DNA of 64,000 bases, taken from the NCBI GenBank assembly GCA_964412615.1, contig CAYPPK010000002.1, forward strand, positions 20,347-84,346, written 5' to 3'. The position numbers and the translations under genes were made by a program. Each line of letters starts with the position of its first letter. Within the stretch, counting starts at the first letter, position 1. Below, one piece after another: positions 47,697 through 55,503 of this stretch. The stretch is from CAYPPK01 sp964412615 (lineage in GTDB: Bacteria > Patescibacteriota > Minisyncoccia > Sungbacterales > HO2-52-23). The notes below the pieces were generated by a model. It saw only the letters and a list, made by a program, of their open reading frames with translations, did not search any database and was not told the DNA's origin.

Positions 47697-48218
47697 TCAA
47701 CGGAAGAGGAAAATTAAAGCAAATAGCAGAGAAGCAGGCATTTTTTGGCGTAGTTCCTTAATAGCGCGGGAAAACATCATTTTGCTTGCTTCCTTGCTAG
47801 AGCCGGTTATTTCGGCAATTTCTTCGTAGGACAATTCTTGCCAAAGACGCAGGGTGATAATCTCCCGATGACGGGGGCTCAGTTCTTTCAAGTAGATTTT
47901 AACTTTCCCCAATTGCAAATTCAGATCAGCGTCTCTGGCAATGTCTGAATTATCGGAAAGATCCCAAATATCCTCTACATTGCTGTTGCGCTTAAAAGAT
48001 CGGTAGTGATCAACTACCGTGTTGCGTGCAATCTGATAAATCCAAGAGGAAAATTTCCCTTTAGCGGGATTAAAACTGTGGATATTTTCTAGGGCCTTCA
48101 AGAAGGTTTCGCTGACCAGATCCTCCGCTGTTTCTTTATGATGGGTTTTAAAATAAACAAAACGGTAGATTTTATCTATATAGCTGTCGTAAAGGGAAAC
48201 GAATTCTTCGTAGGTCAT
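47697..48218 (-). CDS. ECF-type RNA polymerase sigma factor
   Basis: A 173-aa sigma-70 factor with region 2 (DLVSETFLKALENIHSF, SSWIYQIARNTVVDHYR) and region 4 (LSPRHREIITLRLWQELSYE and EIAEITGSSKEASKMMFSRA) joined by a short linker. It directs transcription of an unknown regulon, probably including its own operon. The membrane gene downstream, 57 bases away, is its likely regulator. It is divergent from the VIT1-like gene. Confidence 0.93.
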   Translation of the reverse strand: MTYEEFVSLYDSYIDKIYRFVYFKTHHKETAEDLVSETFLKALENIHSFNPAKGKFSSWIYQIARNTVVDHYRSFKRNSNVEDIWDLSDNSDIARDADLNLQLGKVKIYLKELSPRHREIITLRLWQELSYEEIAEITGSSKEASKMMFSRAIKELRQKMPASLLFALIFLFR

Positions 48219-48351
48219 AAGTTTATACTTCTACCTAATTATACGAAAAAAAGCAAGATAAGTAACTTTTTTATTTTTACGAACTTGGGCGGGTCTTGTT
48301 TCCAGGCTCGAGAAATGGGATAATCAATGCATAAATATCATATTTTTCGCT

Positions 48352-49317
48352 ATGGAACGCAGTATTTATACAATAGACCGGGAAATTTTGGGGCGAAGGT
48401 TGGTCCTGGATGAACTTTTTGATTTGTCGCTTTATCGCGAATTTGCCAAAACGGCCAAGGGGGAAGCCAAGAAAACCTTGGAAGAGCTTATTCCCATAGA
48501 GGAAAAACATCTAGCTTTTTGGCAAGATTTTTTCAAGATTCGGGAAGCACGCCTTAATTTCGGAGGGCGAATCCGTCTTTTTATTTTTGCCCTAATCTGC
48601 CGCATTTTTGGCGAAGCAGCCATTCATCTTATATTGGAGGCAATTGAAGTATACGGAGTGCGTAAATATCTAAATATTTGGCGGCAAAACCAAGGACGAC
48701 CGTTGGGGGAGGCGGTGAGGGAAATTCTGGAGGATGAAATTCAGCATGAGGATGTGGTTGTTTCCAGGTTGGCCGAGCGTAAGATAAACCCGGAGCGTAT
48801 CCGCAATATAATTCTCGGCGTAAATGACGGTTTGGTGGAAATCGTGGGCGCGGTAAGCGGATTTTTTGCCGCTTTTCAAAATCCGGGTACCGTGTTGATT
48901 GCCAGTTTTACCGTGGCGGTAGCCGGCGCTTTTTCCATGGCGGCGGGAACATTTTCAGCGGTTGGTTCAGAAAGAGAGGTTCGCGATATTGAACAAGGCA
49001 AAAAAGTTTTTCTGGGCGGAGAAGAAAGCAAAGAAGAACCCAACCAACCGCTTAGTTCGGCGCTGGCGGTCGGCATAAGTTATTTCTTGGGTTCCTTGGT
49101 TCCGGTATTGCCGGTATTTTTCGGCGCCACTAACATTATTGTTCCTTTTCTCGCGGCCGGTTTGGTGATCGCGTTAGTATCATTTGTGTTGGCGTTTCTC
49201 TCCGGCATGGAAATAAAGAAGCGCATCGCCATTAATCTTTTTATACTTGCTTTGGCTATCGGAGTAACTTATACTGTAGGAACAATTGTGCAAAAATACT
49301 GGGGCATAGAACTTTAA
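48352..49317 (+). CDS. Ferritin-like domain fused to VIT1/CCC1 metal transporter
   Basis: A 321-aa protein. Residues 1-150 are a ferritin/rubrerythrin-like four-helix domain with metal ligands in ELIPIEEKHLAFW and EILEDEIQHEDVV. Residues 155-321 are the five-span VIT1/CCC1 domain with LGVNDGLVEIVGAVSG. Such fusions take iron or manganese from the cytoplasm across the membrane. It opens a block of metal and disulfide genes. Confidence 0.9.
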   Translation: MERSIYTIDREILGRRLVLDELFDLSLYREFAKTAKGEAKKTLEELIPIEEKHLAFWQDFFKIREARLNFGGRIRLFIFALICRIFGEAAIHLILEAIEVYGVRKYLNIWRQNQGRPLGEAVREILEDEIQHEDVVVSRLAERKINPERIRNIILGVNDGLVEIVGAVSGFFAAFQNPGTVLIASFTVAVAGAFSMAAGTFSAVGSEREVRDIEQGKKVFLGGEESKEEPNQPLSSALAVGISYFLGSLVPVLPVFFGATNIIVPFLAAGLVIALVSFVLAFLSGMEIKKRIAINLFILALAIGVTYTVGTIVQKYWGIEL

Positions 49318-49323
49318 TCAGCC

Positions 49324-50016
49324 ATGGCAAATATTTTGGAAAAAGAAACACGCCGGGAAGATGCTTTGCGTAAAAAAAGAACCAGCCGAGTAGTTATTTG
49401 GGGGCTGGCCATTTTGCTTTTAGGAGGTTCAGTATGGGGACTGGCTAAATTAGTGCAAAAATCTTCCAGCGGGGGAGAACTGGCAGGCGCCATAACTTCT
49501 CAAGATTGGGTGCAAGGCAACCGGGAAGCAAAGATAGTACTGGTAGAATACGGAGATTTCCAATGTCCGGCTTGCGCCGCTTATTTTCCGATAGTAGAGC
49601 AATTACACCAGGATTTTGGCGATGAGCTTGCTTTTGTTTATCGCCATTTCCCGCTGATGCAAATCCATGCCCAAGCAGAGCCGGCGGCGCGAGCCGCTGA
49701 AGCTGCCGGCCGGCAAGACAAATTCTGGGAAATGTATGGTTTATTGTATGCCAAGCAAAAAGATTGGGCCGGACAAAGCAATGCCGAGGAAACTTTTCTT
49801 AAATACGCTCAAGGACTAGATCTTGATTTGGCTAAATATAAAAATGATTTCAGTTCAGAAGAAGTGCGCAATCGGGTTAAGGCCGACTACAGCGGTGGTC
49901 TGGGGATGGGACTTAATTCTACTCCTACTTTTTTCTTAAACGGTAAACGGGTTCAGCCTCGCAACTATGAAGAATTTCGCAGTATCATCCAGCAATCCTT
50001 GGCAGGAAATTCCTAA
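49324..50016 (+). CDS. DsbA-family membrane-anchored thiol oxidoreductase
   Basis: A 230-aa protein with one N-terminal span at about residues 22-42, a thioredoxin-fold domain with active site FQCPACAAYF and the cis-proline loop NSTPTFFLNG. It would oxidise cysteines of exported proteins. It overlaps the VKOR gene by 50 bases, which strongly suggests that VKOR reoxidises it. Compare the CPFC paralogue at 1470. Confidence 0.92.
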   Translation: MANILEKETRREDALRKKRTSRVVIWGLAILLLGGSVWGLAKLVQKSSSGGELAGAITSQDWVQGNREAKIVLVEYGDFQCPACAAYFPIVEQLHQDFGDELAFVYRHFPLMQIHAQAEPAARAAEAAGRQDKFWEMYGLLYAKQKDWAGQSNAEETFLKYAQGLDLDLAKYKNDFSSEEVRNRVKADYSGGLGMGLNSTPTFFLNGKRVQPRNYEEFRSIIQQSLAGNS

Positions 50017-50440
50017 GTGGATTGCCATTGTTTTTCTGCTGGTAAGTTTTTTAGGGTTTCTTGACGCTACTTATCTTACCGCCAAATATTATCTGGGAGA
50101 GCCGGTAACCTGTTCTTTACTGGCCGGATGCGAAAAAGTAACTACCAGCGCTTACGCTGTTTGGGGCGGCCTACCCATAGCGCTTTTTGGCTCTTTTTAT
50201 TATTTGGCCATTTTTGTTTTGGTTTTATTTTATTTGGATACGGGCAGGAAAGCCGCATTTACCGCCGCGGCCTGGCTGACTCTGCCCGGGTTTTTAATTT
50301 CCTTAGGCCTTCTTTATTTGCAATTATTTGTCATTTTGGCGTTGTGCCTTTATTGCATTTTTTCCCTCGCAACTTCGTCTGTGCTATTTATTTTGGCTCT
50401 GACCTATATGAGAAAAACCTTATTTTACAGGCCGGTTTAG
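49967..50440 (+). CDS. Vitamin K epoxide reductase (VKOR) family protein
   Basis: A 157-aa four-span membrane protein. The shuttle cysteines lie in PVTCSLLAGCEKV, the VKOR-specific serine and YAVWGGLPIALFGS follow, and the quinone-site pair is CLYC near residue 130. It passes electrons from the DsbA-like partner to membrane quinone. ATG 49967 is the only start in frame before the first span; the gene overlaps its partner by 50 bases. Confidence 0.93.
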   Translation: MKNFAVSSSNPWQEIPKWIAIVFLLVSFLGFLDATYLTAKYYLGEPVTCSLLAGCEKVTTSAYAVWGGLPIALFGSFYYLAIFVLVLFYLDTGRKAAFTAAAWLTLPGFLISLGLLYLQLFVILALCLYCIFSLATSSVLFILALTYMRKTLFYRPV

Positions 50441-50460
50441 AGGTGATATAGTAGGCATAT

Positions 50461-50877
50461 ATGGATAAAAAGTTGCTAACTTTCATACTTTTGTCCAGCT
50501 TCTTCTTGGTAGCGGTATTGGGGTTTGTAGGCATGGGCCACAATAACGCACATGGTGGAGGATGCGTGGCCGCCCTGTCCCAAGGAGTCAATTGTCCTGC
50601 TCTGGTTAATCCTTTGGCTGCTCTGCAGCTGCATTTTAACGCTTTCAAAAGTTTTTCTACTGCTGTTTTGGGGAATACCACCCTTGCTATTCTGCTGGCT
50701 TTATTATGGTCACTAATTGTTCCGTTATTATTTAAATCGGGCCGCATTTTTGCCGATATCCCGGATGATTTTTCCGAAGAAGATATTTATGATTTTCTTC
50801 CGCCTGTTTCGCGAAAGCTCTTGGCTTGGATTTCATTTCACGAGCACAGTCCAACCTCTCTTTTAAGGCGCGGGTAG
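50461..50877 (+). CDS. Unknown 138-aa two-span envelope protein
   Basis: Two hydrophobic segments lie at about residues 5-23 and 70-92. The loop between them carries GHNNAHGGGCVAALSQGVNC, with two cysteines and histidines that could bind metal. The C-terminus is polar and acidic (DIPDDFSEEDIYDF). I do not recognise a family. Context suggests metal or disulfide chemistry at the membrane. Confidence 0.6.
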   Translation: MDKKLLTFILLSSFFLVAVLGFVGMGHNNAHGGGCVAALSQGVNCPALVNPLAALQLHFNAFKSFSTAVLGNTTLAILLALLWSLIVPLLFKSGRIFADIPDDFSEEDIYDFLPPVSRKLLAWISFHEHSPTSLLRRG

Positions 50878-50930
50878 AACTGCTTTAGTCAGTTTTTTTG
50901 CTCGTGTCTCTAAACCCCAACGGGTTTTAT

Positions 50931-51089
50931 TTTTATTATCTCTGGCAGAATACCTCGCGGCTCTGCCGCGAGGATGAATGCCAGCCCGTAGCGAGCGAAG
51001 CGAGCGGAGGAGATAACCCCGACGTTAGCCCGATTTCAGGGCGGTATTCCGCCAGGAATACTGCGCAGCTTGCTGCGCGGTCGGTTATT
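50931..51089 (+). repeat. 159-bp structured interspersed repeat, copy 2
   Basis: Seven substitutions and no gaps relative to the reverse complement of 36558-36716. Its stems include CCTCGCGGC/GCCGCGAGG, GGCGG/CCGCC and GCGCAGC/GCTGCGC. It fills the space between the 50461 and 51109 genes. Confidence 0.85.
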
Positions 51090-51108
51090 GGCCTAAATCA
51101 ATTAGTAT

Positions 51109-51594
51109 ATGAACAAACTAAATTTACTGCTCGCAGGCGGCTTAGTGCTGGTTCTTGTCGGGGCAGGATTATTTTTCTCTGCTGGAAGAGAAAAATCTGA
51201 AAACAAAATAGAAGCAGAAAAAGATTCCCCGGTAGCCAAAGTTTATTACAGCAATACCTGTGGCTGCTGCGCCAACTATGTTTCTTACCTTAAATACTCG
51301 GGATTTAAAGTTGAACCGACAACCGTCGCCGACATTGGTGAAATTAAAGAAAAATTAAGCATACCACCTGAATTAATGAGCTGCCATACCACGGTTGTTG
51401 GGGGTTACACGGTAGAAGGGCATATGCCGGTGGAAGTAATCAATAAGCTTTTAGCAGAAAAGCCGGCTATTAAAGGCATTGCTTTGCCTGGCATGCCGAA
51501 CGGTTCGCCCGGCATGGGCGGATGGAAGAATGAATCCTGGCCGATCTATGAATTGGACGGACAAGAAAACAATAAAGTATTTATGGAATTCTAA
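51109..51594 (+). CDS. DUF411 metal-binding protein
   Basis: A 161-aa protein with an N-terminal anchor (residues 5-22) and a DUF411 domain: YYSNTCGCCANYVSYLKYSG, ELMSCHTTVVGGYTVEGHMP and IALPGMPNGSPGM. The cysteine, histidine and methionine residues suggest copper binding; members are often found in metal-resistance clusters. The next gene starts six bases after its stop. Confidence 0.88.
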   Translation: MNKLNLLLAGGLVLVLVGAGLFFSAGREKSENKIEAEKDSPVAKVYYSNTCGCCANYVSYLKYSGFKVEPTTVADIGEIKEKLSIPPELMSCHTTVVGGYTVEGHMPVEVINKLLAEKPAIKGIALPGMPNGSPGMGGWKNESWPIYELDGQENNKVFMEF

Positions 51595-51600
51595 CCGCTT

Positions 51601-52128
51601 ATGAAAAAATTACTTTTTTACTCCGGATTGGCATTACTGCTCTTCTCGCCGAATTATGTTTTTGCCCATTGTCCTTTGTGCACGGCGGGTGCGGCAGCCG
51701 CGGGCGGAATTGCTTATTGGCTGGGGGTAAGCGTGCCGGTAATCGGAATATTTCTCGGCGCCGCTTCGCTTTCCCTGGGCTGGTGGGTTGCCAAGGGAAT
51801 TAAAAGGAAGTTTTTTCCGCTGCAGACCGAAATTATTACCATTGGATTCTTTGTTTCCGTAATAATTCCTCTGCTGCCGTTGTTTGCGGAATATACTTCC
51901 CTTTACGTGGCTTTAAGCGGAGCATATGGTTCTTGGCTGCACCGGGTGTATCTGATAAATTTGTTTCTGCTGGGAAGTTTATTAGGTGCGGCCATTGCGC
52001 TTATTTCTCCGACTATTAGCAAGCGGATAACAAAAATACGCCAAGGGAAATTTATTCCCTATCAGGGCATAGCAACCATGTTCGCGCTCCTGGGAATTAT
52101 TTCTTTGGTAGTTGAATTTTGGTTATGA
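51601..52128 (+). CDS. Multi-span membrane protein with HCPLC motif
   Basis: A 175-aa protein with a signal-like first segment, then HCPLCTAGAAAAGG at about residues 22-35, and four further hydrophobic segments. The cysteine pair on the outer face may bind metal or take part in thiol exchange. It is transcribed with the DUF411 gene and overlaps the next start (ATGA). No named family recognised. Confidence 0.65.
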   Translation: MKKLLFYSGLALLLFSPNYVFAHCPLCTAGAAAAGGIAYWLGVSVPVIGIFLGAASLSLGWWVAKGIKRKFFPLQTEIITIGFFVSVIIPLLPLFAEYTSLYVALSGAYGSWLHRVYLINLFLLGSLLGAAIALISPTISKRITKIRQGKFIPYQGIATMFALLGIISLVVEFWL

Positions 52129-52562
52129 CTTATCTTGCGGCGGTATTTCTTTCCGTAATCGCGCTTTTTTTCCTGCTGCTTCTGGGCAAGGAAATTACCG
52201 GTAGAAAATTTTGCGCAATTTGCGCAAGTATAGCCGGCACCTGGACAGTGCTCTTGATTTTCTACCGGTTAAATGGCTGGGGCGATCCGCTGCTCATTGC
52301 TTTGCTCCTAGGCCAAAGCATTACCGGCATCTATTATCTCCTGGAAGCAAAAATGCCTGAGCGGCTTACTCTGTTCCGGCTGCCCTTTATTCTGACTGCT
52401 ACTCTGCTTGGCTATTTTTTGCTCGGCGGAGAAAAAGAAGTCGGGGCAGCTTTGCTCTTGGCGTTGCTTTGGCTGGGATTCGGAATGATTTATGCCTGGC
52501 GCGCCCGAAGCAGCACCGGAGAGATATTTAAGCGCATCGTTGCCTGCTGTCGGAATTGGTAA
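52125..52562 (+). CDS. Unknown 145-aa membrane protein
   Basis: A hydrophobic protein with about five spans, starting at an ATG that overlaps the previous stop by four bases (ATGA). Cysteines occur in GRKFCAICAS near residue 30 and in VACC near the end. Probably works with its upstream neighbour in the membrane. Function unknown. Confidence 0.6.
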   Translation: MTYLAAVFLSVIALFFLLLLGKEITGRKFCAICASIAGTWTVLLIFYRLNGWGDPLLIALLLGQSITGIYYLLEAKMPERLTLFRLPFILTATLLGYFLLGGEKEVGAALLLALLWLGFGMIYAWRARSSTGEIFKRIVACCRNW

Positions 52563-52583
52563 ATCTAAAATTAAAAATTAATT

Positions 52584-53486
52584 ATGGACTTAAGAAAAAT
52601 AGAAGATGAGCATGATTGCTGTTCTTCCGATGAAGCCAATAAGACGAACAAGATAAAAGTAGGTTTTTTCCTTGGCTTAATAATTCTTGCCGGACTATTT
52701 TACTATTACTCGTTAAAAAATAGGACCGAGCTGTCGGAACCAAAGTCAGAACAAATCAGTTCAGAGGAGGGGAAATTAATTCTTCCCTTAAGGTGGGGAG
52801 AATTAGGCATAAAGATGATAAGCGTGGGCGTGCTGGATCCGGTCCAACTAAAATCGCTTTATGGCGGAAAACTGCGCCCAGAGGATCAGGCCTTGTTAAG
52901 CGAAATATACGAGGAAAAAATAGTTATGACCGAGGAAAATTCCCATCTCTTTTTACTGCTTTTCTGGGCATTGGGGCTGGGCAACAAAAATGATATATTA
53001 GAAAAAGGGCCAATGGCCGACTATGAGGACATTGGGAACTTTGCCTCTACCGGCGGATGGACTTTAGCCAAGGGCGAGGCCATGGATCACTACAGCCGCC
53101 ATCCTTTGCTGATACTTACTCAAGAACAGCAAGAATTGGTGGAGCGGACGGCAAAAAATATTTATCGTCCCTGCTGTAACAATTCCACTTATTTTCCCGA
53201 TTGCAATCACGGCCTGGCCATGCTCGGGCTCTTGGAGCTCATGGCTTCGCAGGGAATTTCCGAGGAGGAAATGTATCGGATTGCGCTTCAAGTAAATTCA
53301 TATTGGTTTCCGGATACTTATTCTGCCATGGAAAAATATTTTCAGAATCGCGGCCTTGATTACCGCAAAGCAAACCCCAAAGATATCCTGGGTGCTGCCT
53401 ACTCCAGCGCCTCCGGATACCAGCGCGTTCTTTCGGGGATTGAAAATTCCGATGATCATCCGCAAGGGAGTAGTTGCGGCGTGTAA
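52584..53486 (+). CDS. Unknown 300-aa anchored protein with cysteine pairs
   Basis: The N-terminus has EHDCCSSDEA, then one membrane span at about residues 27-44, then a mostly helical outer domain. RPCCNNSTYFPDCNHG near residue 195 supplies further cysteines and a histidine, and the protein ends SSCGV. The cysteine-rich make-up and position behind DUF411 suggest metal binding or a disulfide-rich product of the DsbA-VKOR pair. No named family recognised. Confidence 0.6.
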   Translation: MDLRKIEDEHDCCSSDEANKTNKIKVGFFLGLIILAGLFYYYSLKNRTELSEPKSEQISSEEGKLILPLRWGELGIKMISVGVLDPVQLKSLYGGKLRPEDQALLSEIYEEKIVMTEENSHLFLLLFWALGLGNKNDILEKGPMADYEDIGNFASTGGWTLAKGEAMDHYSRHPLLILTQEQQELVERTAKNIYRPCCNNSTYFPDCNHGLAMLGLLELMASQGISEEEMYRIALQVNSYWFPDTYSAMEKYFQNRGLDYRKANPKDILGAAYSSASGYQRVLSGIENSDDHPQGSSCGV

Positions 53487-53544
53487 AAGCATCTCCTGTG
53501 TCTAAAATGTCAAAAGGTCGGTAAAATTAAATATCGTTAAAGAT

Positions 53545-53808
53545 ATGGAACTAAACAAAAATAAATTTTCTCTGGCGGCGGCGGTTACCATGGCGGTTTG
53601 GTACGTAATTTGTGCTTCTTTGGTAGCATTGGCTCCCCAGGTGGCGCTTAAGCTTTTCAGTTGGATGGTGCATTTGGTTAATCTTGAGGCAGGCGTAAGT
53701 TTCCCCGAAGTTGCCTATGGATTTATAGAGGTTGTTATCCTTACCTATATCACTGCTTACGTTTTTGCCTGGCTGCATAATCGATTTACGGTTAGCAAAA
53801 CGGCATAA
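53545..53808 (+). CDS. Small two-span membrane protein (DUF5676-like)
   Basis: An 87-aa protein with two hydrophobic segments at about residues 10-30 and 56-76. The LAAAVTMAVWYVICASLVAL start and HNRF end resemble DUF5676 proteins, a family of small membrane proteins in environmental bacteria. Function unknown. Confidence 0.65.
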   Translation: MELNKNKFSLAAAVTMAVWYVICASLVALAPQVALKLFSWMVHLVNLEAGVSFPEVAYGFIEVVILTYITAYVFAWLHNRFTVSKTA

Positions 53809-53817
53809 TTAAAATTT

Positions 53818-54198
53818 ATGAACGTAAAATTTGTTGAATGGGTTCTGCGAATTTCAGTTGCGGGAGAATTCATCGGCCATGGAGTTTTCGCGCTGCAGGC
53901 CAAGAAAGATTGGATAGGCTGGTTTGCTAAATTTGGTGTTTCCAATACGGAAATCGCGACCCAATTATTGTTCTTGGTGGGAGTGGTAGATATTGCGCTC
54001 GCTATTCTGGTTTTGGTTAGACCGGTCCGAATCGCGCTTCTTTGGATGGTCCTCTGGGGATTCTGGACGGCGTTTTTGCGTCCTTTAGTCGGCCTGCCGG
54101 TCTGGGATTTTGTGGAACGCTCGGCCAATTGGGGAGCGCCGCTGGCATTATTGTTCTTAATCGGATGGCCAAAATCACTTAAGAATTGGTTTAGATAA
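53818..54198 (+). CDS. DoxX-like small membrane protein
   Basis: A 126-aa four-span protein with an early charged turn (SVAGEFIGHGVFALQ-like segment) resembling the DoxX/DoxD group. It lies 10 bases after the previous gene and four bases before the SDR gene, so it is probably part of their operon. The assignment is by overall shape. Confidence 0.55.
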   Translation: MNVKFVEWVLRISVAGEFIGHGVFALQAKKDWIGWFAKFGVSNTEIATQLLFLVGVVDIALAILVLVRPVRIALLWMVLWGFWTAFLRPLVGLPVWDFVERSANWGAPLALLFLIGWPKSLKNWFR

Positions 54199-54201
54199 AT
54201 T

Positions 54202-54957
54202 ATGTTTGATCTAAAAGGTAAAGTCGCCTTAGTGACAGGGGCCAGGCGCGGCATGGGCAAAGCTCATGCTTTGACGCTGGCGCAACAAGGCGCAAAAGTG
54301 GCAATAACGGACGTTGACCTTCCGGAATGCGAGGCCGTGGCAGCAGAGATTACCAAGGCCGGAGGCGAAGCAGTCGCTTTTGCTTTGGATGTCACTAAAA
54401 AAGAAGAAGTGGATAGGGTTTTTACTGAAACCGTAAAAAAATTTGGCCGTTTGGATATTTTGGTAAATAATGCCGGTATTTTTTCCACTAAATCCGCCTT
54501 GGAAATGACCGAGCAGGAATGGGATCGCACCATTGCTATAAATCTGAAAGGAGAATTTCTTTGCGCTCAGCGAGCTGCCCAAGAAATGGCCAAAAATAAA
54601 TGGGGCAGGATTATAAATACTGCCTCCATTGCTTCCGGAGGAGTTGGCATTGGTTTTGCCGGAGCGGCGCATTACGCGGCCTCCAAAGGGGGAATCATTG
54701 GCATGACCGAGACCTTGGCGATAGAATTTGCGCCCTGGGGAATAACCGTGAACGCCATTGGCCCTGGCGCCATTGATACTCCTATGATTGGCCCTTTGGA
54801 CGAAGAAACTAAACAGGGGATTCTAACTCGGGTTCCGCTCCGACGAGTGGGTAGGCCGGAAGAAATTTCCGCTTTGGTGGTTTTCCTAGCTTCCGAAGAG
54901 GCCAGCTATATTACCGGCTCTACTTTCTACGCGGACGGCGGTTGGCTGGCCCAGTAA
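54202..54957 (+). CDS. Short-chain dehydrogenase/reductase
   Basis: A 251-aa classical SDR with TGARRGMG cofactor motif, NNAG, the catalytic serine in ASIASGG and the YAASK pair, then the terminal GSTFYADGGW. Closest in style to FabG-like 3-oxoacyl reductases and sugar dehydrogenases. The substrate cannot be told from sequence; the loop ASGGVGIGFAGAAHY is longer than usual. Confidence 0.9.
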   Translation: MFDLKGKVALVTGARRGMGKAHALTLAQQGAKVAITDVDLPECEAVAAEITKAGGEAVAFALDVTKKEEVDRVFTETVKKFGRLDILVNNAGIFSTKSALEMTEQEWDRTIAINLKGEFLCAQRAAQEMAKNKWGRIINTASIASGGVGIGFAGAAHYAASKGGIIGMTETLAIEFAPWGITVNAIGPGAIDTPMIGPLDEETKQGILTRVPLRRVGRPEEISALVVFLASEEASYITGSTFYADGGWLAQ

Positions 54958-54987
54958 TTGAGAACTTATTAAGTGTTAATCCATAAT

Positions 54988-55458
54988 ATGTTTTCTTCTG
55001 CGAAAAATTGGTTTGTAGTTTTGCGCCTGGTGATCGGTTATGTTTTTCTCAATTCCGGCTGGGAAAAAATAACCAACCCGGAATTTGCCGCGGGCTTAGG
55101 AGCAACTTTGGGCAAATTTGCCGCGCAAAATCCTTTTGGCTGGTACAAAAGTATTTTGCTTTCTTATTCTGTTCCCAATGCTCAAACTCTGGCGCCTTTG
55201 GTGGCCTGGGGAGAAGTGGCAGCCGGCGTCATGCTGATACTCGGCTTTTTAACGCCGGTGGGGGCGTTATTGGCTTTTTTGCTCAACGCTAATTTTTATT
55301 TAGCGGCCGGCTGGACTTCTCCTTCCGCCCACTCAGTAAATTTAGTGATGATGTTTGTGGACGCAGCTCTTATTTTTGTCCGGCCGGGTGCGGTTTTGGG
55401 TTTTGACGGATTTTTAGCCAAAAAATTCAGGCAGCTGCGCTGGTTAAGGGCTTCCTAA
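54988..55458 (+). CDS. DoxX/DoxD family membrane protein
   Basis: A 156-aa four-span protein with RLVIGYVFLNSGWEKI at the N-terminus and LVAWGEVAAGVMLILGFLTP, the two conserved segments of DoxX-type quinol or thiosulfate oxidoreductase small subunits. ATG 54988 is preferred to a GTG five codons before. It follows the SDR gene and precedes a strong terminator. Confidence 0.82.
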   Translation: MFSSAKNWFVVLRLVIGYVFLNSGWEKITNPEFAAGLGATLGKFAAQNPFGWYKSILLSYSVPNAQTLAPLVAWGEVAAGVMLILGFLTPVGALLAFLLNANFYLAAGWTSPSAHSVNLVMMFVDAALIFVRPGAVLGFDGFLAKKFRQLRWLRAS

Positions 55459-55466
55459 GGCAATTA

Positions 55467-55502
55467 AAAAAATCGTCCGCCGGATCGGCGGACGATTTTT
55501 TT
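55467..55502. terminator. Bidirectional terminator
   Basis: AAAAATCGTCCGCCG pairs with its full complement around GAT, followed by seven T. It separates the plus-strand DoxX gene from the end of the minus-strand ABC exporter. Confidence 0.88.
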
Positions 55503-55503
55503 A

